This document shows positions 44,647 to 56,372 of a DNA stretch of 64,000 nt, piece after piece (the first letter of the stretch is position 1; every line of letters starts with the position of its first letter). A model generated the notes under the pieces. That model was not told the DNA's origin. It made no database searches and worked only from the letters and a program-made list of their open reading frames with translations. This stretch comes from Juglans regia. Its lineage: Eukaryota > Streptophyta > Magnoliopsida > Fagales > Juglandaceae. Position numbers and translations under genes: made by a program. The stretch is from positions 2,170,001-2,234,000 of the forward strand of contig NC_049905.1 of assembly GCF_001411555.2 (NCBI RefSeq), read 5' to 3'.

Positions 44647-46260
44647 ATGGAACAGACATTCATCTACCCTGCAATAAACCCAACCGATCGTGATTCCATT
44701 GAAAAAAAAAAGCTACATGAATGCAAAGGTCTGGTCATTGACATTGCCAATCATTCCAGTAAAAAAAAAAGAAGACTTGAATGCAAAGAGCTGATCATTG
44801 ACATTCCACTGGAACTGGAGGCTTCTCGTTGTCCTGATAAGTACTGTATCTACAGGGTTCCCAAGAGACTTCGCGAGGTCAATAATAAGGCCTACACCCC
44901 TCGGCTGGTTTCTATCGGCCCTTTTCATCACCGCCGTGAAGAGTTGAAGGACATGGATATACAAAAATTCCTAATTTTCAAGAATTTCTGTAATCGTACT
45001 GGGAAGAGCATCGAGGATCTTAAATGCATCATCAGGCCCAAAGAAATGGAAATCCGCAGCTGCTATTCAGAGACCTTTCTACTCAGCAGTGAAGGGTTTC
45101 TAAACATGATTCTACTGGATGCTATCTTTATACTTGAGCTCTTCTGCAGGAAATCTGAAAAAGAATATTCTGGAAGCTCAAAGCCTCGTGAAGAATATTC
45201 TGAAAACTCAAAGGCTCAAGAAAAAGATTCTGGAAACTCAAAGGCTCATTATCAAATAGATTATATATTAAGCCGGCCGTGCATGGAACGCGGCATACGG
45301 CATGACCTGCTTCTACTTGAGAATCAGCTCCCTTTCTTTGTTCTTAAGGAGTTATACCAACAATATGTGAAACCCAATACAGAAGAAAAGACTCTTCTTG
45401 AGCTCTCTTGTGGGTTTTTTGGTGATCTCTATCATGGTTGGAAGCAAGAGTCCAAGAAGTGTTTTAATGGTTTGGTGAACCGACGCTCACCAAATTTCAT
45501 TGAAGTAAAGCACTTCACAGATTTGGTGAGATATTTTTTCCTTCCACTAGGCCCAAACCAGAGCTCACCGGATTCCAGTGCAGAAAACCAAAAAGAAGGG
45601 CCCAAAGGAAACCAAAAACACCTACATTTTACAGCAACAAAGCTTGACGAGGCAGGTTTGAAATTCACTACGCCAGATTCAGCAACATCTTTACTTGATA
45701 TAAAATTCCGGCCGAATGGATGCTTAGAAAGCTTCCCGATCTTCAATCTCTCATGGTTCTTGTCTTGCCTACCATGCCTGAAAAGCACTTGCTTGGTCCA
45801 TATGCAACGTTTCTTGGAAGTCCCACCCCTTCTGTTGGACGACAAAACCGACGGTCTTTTCCGAAACCTGATGGCCTTGGAGCAGTGCCATTATCCAGAT
45901 AAAACTGACATTTGCGATTACATTGTGCTGATGGATGATCTTATCACAACTAAAGCAGATGTAAGGTTGCTTGTTGACAAGAAGATCATTGTTAACGAGT
46001 TAGGTTCCAGCGCTGCAGTGACGAAACTGGTTAACAACCTCGCCCTGGAGATTGAAGAAAGTGGATCCCTTTACGTCAAGCTCTGTGGACAGCTTAATAG
46101 GTACTGCGAGAGCAATTGGAATCGTCTGGTGGGAACCTTGACTAGCGTGTATTTCCCAGACTTCTTTAAAGGCACTGCTTCTGTTGTTGGGATTATTGTC
46201 CTGGGTCTCACTTTGTGGAATTTCAACAGGCTCCTTAGATTGAGTGCTAGGAAGTACTAG
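44647..46260 (+). CDS. DUF247 (UPF0481) membrane protein, gene C (B-type)
   Basis: Single coding exon of 537 residues from ATG 44647. It is B-type: LEASRCPDKYCIYRVPKRLR, YTPRLVSIGPFHH and KADVRLLVDKKIIVNELGS follow B2 closely. Two features make it longer than B2. The N-terminus holds a repeated element (ECKGLVIDI, a KKKRR stretch, then ECKELIIDI). Residues 173-202 are three tandem 10-residue repeats (EYSGSSKPRE type) encoded by a 30-bp minisatellite, placed just before DYILSRPCMERG. The acidic/polar spacer before HLHFTATKLDEAG is also longer. The C-terminal hydrophobic helix (GTASVVGIIVLGLTLWNF) is present. Likely membrane-anchored; function unknown. No A-type partner is found upstream in this unit. 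Confidence 0.94.
   Translation: MEQTFIYPAINPTDRDSIEKKKLHECKGLVIDIANHSSKKKRRLECKELIIDIPLELEASRCPDKYCIYRVPKRLREVNNKAYTPRLVSIGPFHHRREELKDMDIQKFLIFKNFCNRTGKSIEDLKCIIRPKEMEIRSCYSETFLLSSEGFLNMILLDAIFILELFCRKSEKEYSGSSKPREEYSENSKAQEKDSGNSKAHYQIDYILSRPCMERGIRHDLLLLENQLPFFVLKELYQQYVKPNTEEKTLLELSCGFFGDLYHGWKQESKKCFNGLVNRRSPNFIEVKHFTDLVRYFFLPLGPNQSSPDSSAENQKEGPKGNQKHLHFTATKLDEAGLKFTTPDSATSLLDIKFRPNGCLESFPIFNLSWFLSCLPCLKSTCLVHMQRFLEVPPLLLDDKTDGLFRNLMALEQCHYPDKTDICDYIVLMDDLITTKADVRLLVDKKIIVNELGSSAAVTKLVNNLALEIEESGSLYVKLCGQLNRYCESNWNRLVGTLTSVYFPDFFKGTASVVGIIVLGLTLWNFNRLLRLSARKY
45163..45252 (+). repeat. 30-bp coding minisatellite, three units, in gene C
   Basis: Three units of ten codons (E-Y-S-G-S-S-K-P-R-E and two variants), in frame, so length changes alter the protein without a frameshift. 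It lies where the A and B proteins have a short variable linker. Confidence 0.9.
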
Positions 46261-46720
46261 ATTTGAAGCATCTCATGTGGGTAGTGTTTGTTGGAGTGCT
46301 ATATAAAATGCTAGCTAGCTAGCTATTAGATGCGCGCAGTGGATCGCATGTAGCCAATTTATCTTCCTCATGCGAAAAAGTACTAGATTGAAATTTTCTA
46401 ACGATATTTTATTGTATTCAAGTTTATGAGTAGAGAATATCATTCACATCATATTATAAAATTTAATTTATTAAATTTAAATTTTAAAATTTATTTTTTA
46501 AATTAAATTATATCATACAAATACTTTACTAATCATGTGCTCCACGCTCGAGAATATATATATTTTTTTCAAACTTACAAATTTACTTTTTGTTTTTCCG
46601 CTCTTATAATTAAGTTTATTTACATCCAGGAGCAAGTTAAAACTCAAAAAACTGATGCTTTGTTTTTCAAGATAATTTGTAGTTTGTGCAGCCCAACTGC
46701 AAAATGAAGTGTGCGTTTGC
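46261..46720. other. Gene C 3' region, no further gene seen
   Basis: Gene C 3'UTR and AT-rich DNA up to the left target repeat of the LINE at 46721. Confidence 0.5.
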
Positions 46721-47961
46721 TAGATGAGGAAGCAAAAGTCAGTGAGCCGATCTATGAAGGAAAATGGAATAAGCAATTGATTGAAAGAATTTTTACTCAA
46801 GAAGAAGTTGAACAGATTTGTAGCATCCCTATCAGTAGACTAAACTCTGAAGATAAAATGATTTGGGGAGGTACCAAGAAGGGACAATTTTCTGTTAGCA
46901 GTGCATATCAGATGGAAATGAACAAGAAAGAAGCATTGAAGGGTGAAAGTTCAAAGGGCAGAGAAGGGGATACTCGATGGCAGGAAATATGGGGATTGAA
47001 TATTCCAGGGAAGGTCAAATTTTTTATGTAGAGAGCTATGAAGGAGTTACTAGCAACTAGAGTGAATCTGTCTTTGAGGAAAATAACAGATAGTTCATCT
47101 TGCCCAATATGCAAAAATGATGATGAATCAGTGATGCATGCAATATGGTACTGTCCAGCAGCAGCAGATGTTTGGTCCGAATCAAACATTGTCATACAGA
47201 AGTGGAGCTCGTATGAAATTGATTTATTAAAATTATGGGACAGTTTGGTGGAGAAGGTAAGCAAAGATGTGTTAGAGGAGACTGTTATGGTTATGAGAAA
47301 CATTTGGTTAAGAAGAAATGAGTTCATCTTTGAGGGAGTTTTCAAAAGTCCAAGCCAAGTCATTAAAGCAACCAGAGATGAATTGAGAGTTTTCCAACTG
47401 GTTCAACATAATGCAAAACAGACTCCAATTCCAAGAGTAGAAAGAGGGGCTGTGTTGTGGAGCAGACCAAGAGAGTCCTTTGTTAAAGCAAATTGGGATG
47501 CAGCAATGTCAAAAAAAGATAGAAAGGTGGGGCTCGGGGTGGTTATTAGAGATGAGGAAGGAGAGATTTTGGTTGCTGCAAGAGAACAGATAAATTACTT
47601 GACAGATTCTGCAACAGCTGAATGTCTTGCATTATGGAAAGCTATGGAAGTGTGTAGAGAGCTCAACTTCAACAGAGTTTTATTCGAGGGTGATGCTCAA
47701 GTTATAGTGAATGCTGTTAACAAAGGGGATGAAGACTACTCCTCTTATGGGAGTGTAATTGAAGATGCCAAGAAGCTGTTAAAAGCTATAGAGAACTGGA
47801 GTGTTAATTTTGTTTATAGGGAAACAAATATGGCAGCTCATGTGCTAGCTCAAGAAGCTTTATTTTTACATACAGATATAGTTTGGATTGAAGAGACTCC
47901 TAATTGTATTAGGAGTATTATTTGTAAGGAAAAATCATGTAATGAGTTTATAGTTCAATGA
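46721..47961 (+). pseudogene. LINE ORF2 C-terminal part (zinc-binding and RNase H domains)
   Basis: One frame of ~413 codons with a TAG at 47029 just before the zinc-binding block. Upstream is the DKMIWGGTKKGQFSVSSAY linker typical of plant L1 ORF2. Next is the zf-RVT region (SSCPICKNDDESVMHAIWYC), then an RNase H-like domain (ANWDAAMS, GLGVVIRDEEG, AECLALWKAMEV, LFEGDAQVIVNAV, FVYRETNMAAHVLAQEA). The stop sits where the family usually has a tryptophan. The reverse transcriptase domain is missing through 5' truncation. Not a host gene. Confidence 0.85.
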
Positions 47962-47991
47962 ATGAATACAGAGGTACAATTTCAAAAAAAA
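46721..47991 (+). mobile_element. 5'-truncated LINE with perfect 14-bp target duplication
   Basis: AAGTGTGCGTTTGC flanks the element at 46707-46720 and 47992-48005. The right end is an A run. The element retains the C-terminal third of ORF2 and a very short 3'UTR. Perfect flanking repeats argue for a fairly recent insertion 450 bp after gene C. Confidence 0.9.
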
Positions 47992-48005
47992 AAGTGTGCG
48001 TTTGC

Positions 48006-48688
48006 AGTACCCTGGTGCCCCGCAAAGGTCCAATCCCGTCTCGTACTTTTGTATTTGATTATATAAATATATATTTATATATTTATAAATATTTATTACT
48101 TATATTATATATAAATATAGTAATATGTATTAGATAGAATTTTTATTTATATTTTATGTAAATTATAGTGTAGTTGGATGATTCTTTTATAAATGATCAA
48201 AGCAATATAAGAATCTCACATTGCTTAGAACCCCTACATTGTGTAATAGAGGTCACTGTATTGGACCAACATCAATATACCCACGCCAAACTAGGTCGAT
48301 CTCTCCATTTTAAATAAAAAATATTATATTTTTAATTATTTACTTGTTGATAAATTGTAATATTTTAATTTAATTGGAGAGTATAATCCAATTTTCGGAT
48401 GAAATGATAATATGATTTCGCTTGTTAATTAATTATGCCGAGAAGTTTTTTGTCATAACTAAGAGCACATAATTCAATGAATTAATAGCAACGAAGCATA
48501 TTCTAGTTAGAAAAATTATAAACATTAACCCGTTTTATTTTTCACACCATACACCACTCAAACTTTTCCAAGTCACGATTCAATTGGATATAGATAATTC
48601 CAATTTCTTACATTTCGTCGTCAACTAAACACTACCCCCACAAACCCATGAATATGCTAAAGCGAAGGAAAATAATACAAACACTGTA
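48006..48688. other. Tail downstream of gene C, no gene seen
   Basis: AT-rich; 48421-48530 matches the tail after genes B1 and B2 (for example TAAGAGCACATAATTCAATG against 17480-17520). This supports gene C being in a third, altered copy of the unit. Confidence 0.45.
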
Positions 48689-51665
48689 TTTTTTTTTTTT
48701 TTAAACAACAATTGCATTCAAGACGAAAGAAGATATTACGACTATCAAGCCAAATGGCTTGAGAGATAAAGTCTGGAAATCCACCACATTACGATGGAAT
48801 CTACAATCCAAGCGTGTCTAGCTAGGCCATGAGCTGCCCCATTACCTAGTCTATTCACATGACAAACTGTTACATCAATAAAAGTATCCAGCAGTAGCCT
48901 AATCTCACGGATGATAGCCCCCAAGGGGACTGGTCTGAAGAAGCTTCATTCAACTCCTTCACCACCAACAGGCAGTCTGATTCCATTACCAGGTGTGTGA
49001 TCCCCATGTGCGAAATAAGTTGTAGGTCACGTAGAGCAGCCATGAACTCTATCACCTCTGGTTGTTCCACTTTCCATTCACCCTTACTAAGTAACATAAT
49101 GACCTTCCCTTGTGCATCTCTCAATATAGCTCTAACCCCTACTTTATGAAGATGATGGAAAACAACTCCATCTACATTAAGCTTCACAGATCCCACAGGT
49201 GGTGGCTGCTAGCCACAAAAGCTCTTCAACCCCAAAGTTAGACATACCTTCACCTCCCCATACAGTCTCTGCATGGTTACAGCTTGATCAAACACCCATC
49301 TTGCCTCAAGAATCTCATCCTCACGACGTTTGCGGTTTCTTCTAAACCATATACTCAAGGCTACAGAAAAGAAATTAAGTTGCCAAATCTTGCAAATTCC
49401 CTAAAGACCTCACCGGCATAACAACATTAAAAAAACTCTGGTTTCTATCTACTTGAGCCATAACATGGAGATAGCATGTCCATAAACTCGCAATACTTGG
49501 ACAACTCAGCAATACATGTGGCAAGTTTTCTGTGTCAGCATCACAAAAGCAGCAACCATCACTCACATCCACCTTCCTCTTCTGTAAATTTTAGTTTGTT
49601 GGTAAGCAATCCATACAAGCTCTCCATGAAAATATCCTTACCCTATGTTGGATTTTCAGCCTTCAAATTGCCTTCCATAAATCCCCTTGGGATTGAGCAG
49701 CAGATGATTCCCCTCCAGCCTGTCTTTTGTTGGCTCTCAGCCACCTATAAGTCGACTTCACTCTAAAACCTCCACTTTTATCCTTACCCCATATTAAGTT
49801 ATTAGCTTGTGCCCTTGGGAATACCGGAAACCTCAGAATTTTGTCAGCAATGTTTGGATTGAAGAGAGTTCTCTGCTTCTCAACATGCCACCATTTGGTA
49901 ACCCTATCCAGTAATAGATCCACGATCCCATTGTCAGCTCCCCCTGCGCAGTATAAGGTGAGTCGTGTAGCAACACTGGTTCAACACCTGGTATCCAGTA
50001 GACCTGCCATATACGTCGTAGTCTTATCATCTCCTATCCTCCACCTGCACCCTCTAATTAAGACAGACTTTGCCTCCCAAATGCCCCTCTAAGTATAGGA
50101 AGGGTTACAACCCAATTTGGTTTCAAAGAAGCTAGATTTTGAAAAATATCTAGCCTTAAGGATCTTGTGAAGCAGAGTACCTTCATTATTTAAGATCCTC
50201 CACCCTTGCTTTGCCAAAAGAGCCAAATTAAAGTCTCTCAAGTCCTAAAAATCAATGCCTCCACAAGCTTTAGACTCACAGATTTTAGCCTGGCTTACCA
50301 AGTGTATCTTTCTCTCATCATTTCGTTGACCCCACCAGAACATAGCCATCATGACTTCCAACTCAAAGCATAGCACTTTAGGTAAGAGGAAACAACTCAT
50401 GGTGTATGTTGGAATTGCCATTGCCACTGCTTTAATCAGAATCTCCTTTCCTCCTTGTGATAGTAACTTCTCGTTCCAACTTTGCAACTTCTTCCAAACA
50501 CGATGCTTAATATCTGAAAAGGCCCTTGCTTTTGATCTACCAATAATAGGTGGTAAGCCTAGATACCTTTCAAATTTATTCTCAACCTCAATGTGCCACA
50601 TGTCCATGATCTAGCTACGGGTCTGAGTACTCAGATTTTGACTAAACACTATGGAGGTTTTCTCCATATTTATCTTTTGGCCTAAAGCCAACTCATACAC
50701 CTTCAATAAGGATTGGGCATTTTGACTCTCTTGAACAGTAGCTTGACAGAAGACCACACTATCATCTGCAAACAAGAGGTTATTAATCACTGGGGCCTCC
50801 CTACACACTCTCACCCCGTTGATTTTCTTTTCTTCTCCTACCTTCTTCAATAGAGAGATAAGACCCTTTGTGCATAATAGAAATAGGTAAAGGGATAGAG
50901 GATTCCGTTGCCTTAAACCTCTCTTTGAAACAATTGGTCCCTTAAGAACTCCATTAATCAGCACTGAATAGGATACAGTTCTCACACAAAACATTATCAT
51001 GCTCACAACTCTTTCATCAAAACCCATAGACCTCATTATTGTTTCTAGGAACTCCCATATAATCTTATTGTAGGCTTTACTCATATCTAGTTTAATCGAC
51101 ATGTAACCCTTTTTACCTACCTTTATGTGTTTCAGGTAATGAATGAGTTCATACGCTATCAATACATTGTCCGTAATCAATCGTCTTAGTACAAATGGAG
51201 ATTGTGATTCAGAAATAACTTGACTGAGCATACCTTTCAGCCTATTTGCAATCATTTTGGACATCATCTTATACATTACATTACACAAGCTCACAGGTCT
51301 AAAATCAGTAACTTTTATAGGCCTAAGCTTCTTGGGAATCAGAGTAATGAATGTATGGTTTAAACTTGAAGGGAACTCACCAGTGTTCAAGGCCGATAGA
51401 ACTGCCTCAATCACCTTTCTTCCCACATCTGGCCAAAATTTCTGAAAAAAGATAGGAGGCATCCCATCAGGCCCGAGAGCCTTTAAAGGGTGCATCTCCT
51501 TTAAGGCTAGCTCCACCTCTATCTCAGAGTAGGCTCCACGCAAAGCCTCATTCATGGTAGGTGTTACTCTACCCTCGAGGCTATCTAAGAAATCCATCTG
51601 ACTGCTCTGATATGTGGAAGAAAACATTTTCTCAAAATAATCTAATATCAGCTTGTCCCTCCCTC
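48689..51665 (-). mobile_element. 5'-truncated L1-type LINE, minus strand
   Basis: The T run at 48689-48702 is the poly(A) end. The minus strand then carries, from 51627 downwards, reverse transcriptase, thumb/linker, zinc-binding and RNase H-like domains in the normal ORF2 order, with several stops and shifts. ORF1 and endonuclease are missing. The right limit is where module-type DNA resumes near 51670. The target duplication was not resolved. Confidence 0.85.
48870..51627 (-). pseudogene. LINE ORF2 (RT to RNase H), degenerate
   Basis: 51627-50611 is the reverse transcriptase: MHPLKALGPDGMPPIFFQKF, FRPVSLCNVMYKMMSKMIAN, SIKLDMSKAYNKI and the catalytic LLFADDSVVF are visible. An in-frame TAG ends this stretch and the frame goes on at 50607-50245 (RYLGLPPIIGRSKARAF, GGKEILIKAVAMAIPTY, FWWGQ). 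49923-49663 is the linker (FRVKSTYRWL), 49572-49375 the zinc-binding block (CCFCDADTENLPHVLLSC) and 49196-48870 the RNase H-like part (VKLNVDGVVF, MESDCLLVVKEL). Multiple disruptions make it inactive. Confidence 0.85.
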
Positions 51666-52838
51666 ACTCAAATGATTTCTTTTTCGTAAAAAGAAAATGT
51701 TGCAAATATGTGATGTAACAAGGTTGTGTGAGATATAACCTTACATCAGAATTGATGAGAGGCCTTTATCAAACAGAAAAAGACTCCAAAAAAGTAGGAG
51801 AGAAACTTTATGTATATGACAATTGAGTAATTGTCTGCTTATATGTTAAAGTTTGTATATTTTTAATTTTTTTGGTTGGAAATAGATGTCAATTTTTTTA
51901 ATTAAATCGCTTGATAGACATCATTAAAAGGCTAATTCGGACCAAAAGCTTACACTTCACTCATAAAAAGGTTAGGCATAACTAAAGAGAAAAAGGGCCT
52001 TCATTTTAAACTTAACCTGACAGCTTGTGTGGTATTCAACGTGCTCAAAAGCAATTAAGCAGATAATATAGTTAAAATGACTACCTTTTTTTGTACTATC
52101 ATAATTAAATAGAAAAAGTATGTATTATGAAATGAAAAATGATACTCTTACCTAGAGTTGGGTATTAATTGGATCTCAACAAATTTTATTTTTATTATTA
52201 TTTTTTATGTTTAGTGATTTGTTTTAGATAAATATATATTTATTTATTTTTTCACTTTTTAAATTGGGATTTATGATCAAAGCAATAATAACAAGAAAAC
52301 AAAAGGGTAAATCCAAGCAGCTCCAGATTTTGTAGCATTTATCGGGTTGCGGCATTTTTTTATTCAATAGTGTGGCAGGCGCCTCGAGTCCCGCCCATAT
52401 GCCAACAAAAACTTTATTGCCTCGAGCCGCCGGATTATATTAGTCATATTAGCCATAAGAAATGCCCTGCTTTGTCTTTTATAATCATATTAGTCATATT
52501 TATAAAAGCTTATGAAAATGAAGATACATATCTTTGCAACCCGTGGACTTTACTGTTTACATTCATGATCACTCATAGAAAAAGGAATACAGCCCCAACA
52601 TTTAAATCATTGCAAAGGTAAGTTTTTTCGTGACTCTTTTTTTTCTTTCTTTTTACATACATTATGTACTCTATTAAATGGACCACTTAATAGAAGCTTT
52701 TTCTTTCTCTTTCTCGATCAATATTAATATATGCGGCCACTAAATTAGTAAACTCATTGTACTCCATTTATTAATCAATATTTTGATCTCTCTCTCTCTC
52801 TCTCTCTCTCTCGATATTAATACATACGGCCACTAAGT
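51666..52838. other. Partial DUF247 upstream module and AT-rich DNA, no gene seen
   Basis: 51676-51800 matches the block at 36190-36310 (AAATGTTGCAAATA, TGAGAGGCCTTTATCAAA, AAAAAGACTCC). A (CT)n tract is at 52785-52811. A GCGGCCACTAA-containing stretch of ~100 bp is locally duplicated (52690-52745 and 52790-52840). Confidence 0.45.
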
Positions 52839-53490
52839 TATTTTTTTTTTAAAGAAACATACTCATTTCATTAATGAACCGAAGTTACAAATGTGACTTA
52901 TCAATACAAAAAAATCCAATACATGGAAAATCCAATCTATAATCCAAACTACGCATCAGCTCTGGGGTTTCGCCACACAAATTCTTTTGTAGCGGACATT
53001 GTCTTAACTTCTAACCAAACTTTCTCAAAATAGAGAAAACGCTCTGTAAAACAGAACTAAAAAGCCTTCTTTATCCTCCTAAAGAAGAAGAGTACGGGAC
53101 ACTGCTATGGACATCAAATCCATAAGCCTATTCCTATTTTATTAAAACCTAAACTAACAAACAACTACAAATAAACACATTAAAAACTACAAGACCACAA
53201 GCATTGGTGAGACCCCAGATGTCACGCCCACCGCAAGCATCGTCATCTTGAACCATGATGGAACAAGCACCCAGCTCGAGTGCGGATCACAACAGCCCGG
53301 CCGTACAACCACCGGCTATAGCATCGCCCACCACTCTCGAAAGACTCTTGCCCCAGATTACGTCCGATCCAAAGGCCCAAACCTCCCTCAGGTCAACAAA
53401 AAACAACAAAAGCATAAATAAATTAACTACAAAACACTGAAAAAGAAACAAGAAAGAAACATAAAACATAAAACCGGATGAACAAACAGT
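52839..53490 (-). mobile_element. Possible retroposed insert (poly(A) on minus strand)
   Basis: Begins with a T run followed by AAAGAAACATACTCATTTCATTAATGAACC, the usual look of a minus-strand LINE 3' end; it continues GC-richer than its surroundings to about 53490. No ORF with a recognised domain. The end and target duplication are not resolved, so this could also be non-element DNA. Confidence 0.3.
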
Positions 53491-55336
53491 GCACAATGGG
53501 TCGGCATTGGCTTGTGTATCTTATCGCTTGTGAAATCTTGGAGTGGAGGGCTTCAAAACCATCAAAACATTATCTTATCGCTTGCCGCACATTGGTTGCC
53601 TTTCTCATGTATGCTCATGAGCCAAAAAATTATTATTAATAATAAAGTGGACATTTTACGTACTCTTCTCATGATAACTTAACCTTGATTACCACAATCG
53701 ATCTGCTGTACTAGACCTAGATTAAGGTGCCTGACATATATCTAATTTACCATCATAATGAAAATTTTAATATTTTGTAAGATAAAGGCGCTATTACTTT
53801 TTTTTATTAGTTACAAATTTATTTTTTAATGAGTTTGTAATTTTTTTAAAAATATTTAAAATGATATAAAAAAATAACATACAAAAATAAAATAAAATAA
53901 AATAAAATGCACTTATGGACAGAACTTTCAGGGCCGGCCTAGTAGTTTCCTTTCTTTAATTCATCTGGACGATATAGTTATTTTATTCTAACATTGTGCG
54001 CAATAGCTATACGTGGAATCCAACAACTGTATGTTGAATAAATCGTTATTACATAATCATCACTATTGAGGCGGAGGACGAGGGAAAGCGTCTAGCATTT
54101 GAACGAAAGATAGCAATTGGCCGTGTTGTGATTTATAGAGAGGATCAGATAGCAACACGAAGTGCACTATAATCTATCATAAAAAACCTACCACTTTCTC
54201 TTTCCTGTTTTTATTTTACCTCTACTTTCCCCTCAAGGATGGCCGACATGTTGGAATGTCCCAATATTTGTCAGCATTCTCACTACCAATTAAGATAAAC
54301 ATATAACTCGAAATGATATTATTGATCAACTAGAATCATTATTGTTGAACACCCACCTGCGTATATAAAATATGTCGTGTCAATTTATCCTTCATCACTT
54401 TTTTGAAAAGAAGTTGCCCTTCAATTAAATCTAGAAAGAAGTTGTCCTTGAATTAAATCGAGACATAAAAAAAAAAAGATAAATAATGACGTTCTATATT
54501 TGCTAAAATTTTCATGTTACCATTGTAAACACATGAGCGTTGCACAACCATGGTATGTAATTTTTTTTTTAACCTTCAATTTATATCACTCACTTAAAAA
54601 AATTTAACATATCTTTTCTAGATATTCTAACAAATAACTATATTTTTATTGATAATAGTTGTCGAGCATATGTTGAACTTGATGATGGTACATGATAACT
54701 AGCTACGATAATGTTTGGTGAAATCGCAGAAAAAACGTTGGGTTATTCAGTAATTCATTTTATGAATCATACTGGCAATGTAACATAATATTACATTTTT
54801 TAAACTAATAAATTTTTATAATAAATTTTTATTTATTTACAAGAGCATTTGCTATTCTTGAAAAATATAACTAAGGAAATCTCAAAAAAAGAATGGATAA
54901 TTGAACTTCGTGCAGATATAGACCAAATGAACCAACAATGCCATAAAAATTTTAATATCTTATCGGTTGATTCTGCAGAATAAAAAGAAAATTGCTGATT
55001 AATATGGTTGTGATATGAAGTTTACTTCCTCTTTAGAATTTAAATATAACTTCATTTTGTAAACTTATATAAGACTTCTTGTGTGTATATATTAGTATGA
55101 TTGTTGCAGTTATCTAATTTATAATTTCTTATGATGAAGTTATGTTATTTATAATTCTTAACTATCTATATATAGTTAAGAAAATATAATTTTTTTTTTT
55201 AATGATGTGGTTATGTTATTTGTATTTCTTAACTATCTATATATAGTTAAGAAAATATAATTTTTTTTATAATGCAATTATCTTTTTTTTTTTCTCCACT
55301 GGGCAAACGTCCCTTGGACGTTACATTACCACTATG

Positions 55337-55379
<43 letters not shown>

Positions 55380-55699
55380 GGAAACCAATAGATGTTATTA
55401 CAAATCATATAAATACATATAAAATAAAACTGTTATTCGAATTTGAGAACATAGAGAGAGAAATAAGTAAAATATATTTTTTATTACTTATTTAATTAAT
55501 GTAATCCGAAATAATTTTACGGATAGCAACAAATTAATATTATAAGACTCATTTTATTTATCTATCGCTCTTTAATTTAATGTCCTAATTTATATAAGAA
55601 TTTGAAAGGAACTTAATTTGTAGCACAAAACTCGATATATACTAAATATGATAAATATCCTTATTTTCCCAATCATAGAAAATGATAGCCGCAAATGAC
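53491..55699. other. AT-rich DNA, no gene seen
   Basis: Includes module-like fragments (AATGAGTTTGTAATTTTTTT near 53830, as at 40970 and 61190), a 71-bp direct repeat with hairpins at 55142-55265, and a (TA)n tract near 55339-55374. Confidence 0.45.
55157..55251. repeat. Direct repeat carrying two identical hairpins
   Basis: CTTAACTAT, CTATAT, then ATAGTTAAG can fold into a stem; the whole hairpin occurs at 55157-55180 and again at 55228-55251, 71 bp apart, in near-identical surroundings. Confidence 0.8.
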
Positions 55700-56372
55700 A
55701 TGGAGACAGTTGTATTTGAACTCACCACCCGTCAGGATGGCGTGATCCCAAAGAGACCATAAAGAAGTCCATGCACATATTTTTGTAATCTTTGTACATC
55801 TCAACTGTACGGAAATTTTTATGCTGAAATCCCTCTAATTACTCTGTTTTTTGTTTCCTCTTTACTAAACTCATCGAATTGCACATACTTCTTAGTTTTA
55901 ACTATGTTTTACCAGCAATTAAGTGTTGAAGAAACTGTTTTAATAGAGACAGCTCAATCCTTATGAGAGAACGGTATTTATCAACAATACTTATAGTAAC
56001 TATAGTGTGACATGGAAAACAGTTGAAATGATTTCATGATTGAAGCTAGCTAGTACATTATGGTTCTAAAATGGAAATTGGGATTCCTTTACTTCTTTTT
56101 TTCTCAATTATCTTCGCTGCTAGACTGTTCTTGGTGGAGTTTGGCCTAATCAGATCAATCCTATACATATTTGAGAAATTGATCTTAACAAAACCACCAT
56201 CTTGAAGACTTGAAGGGAATTAGCCATTAGGTAACTCTGATGTTGCGCCAACTAGGCATCAGCACTCAGTTGTTGCTTGGGTTGTGCTTGCGAGCAACAA
56301 TAGATTTTTTTATATTATTTTTTGAAACAGAAAATTTTCATTTATGCATGTGCCTCTCAACTAAGGAAGAGG

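Noticed and set aside
55339..55374. Regularly repeated DNA considered as a CRISPR-like or satellite array
   Set aside because: It is a simple (TA)n microsatellite with no spacer structure, in a plant genome.
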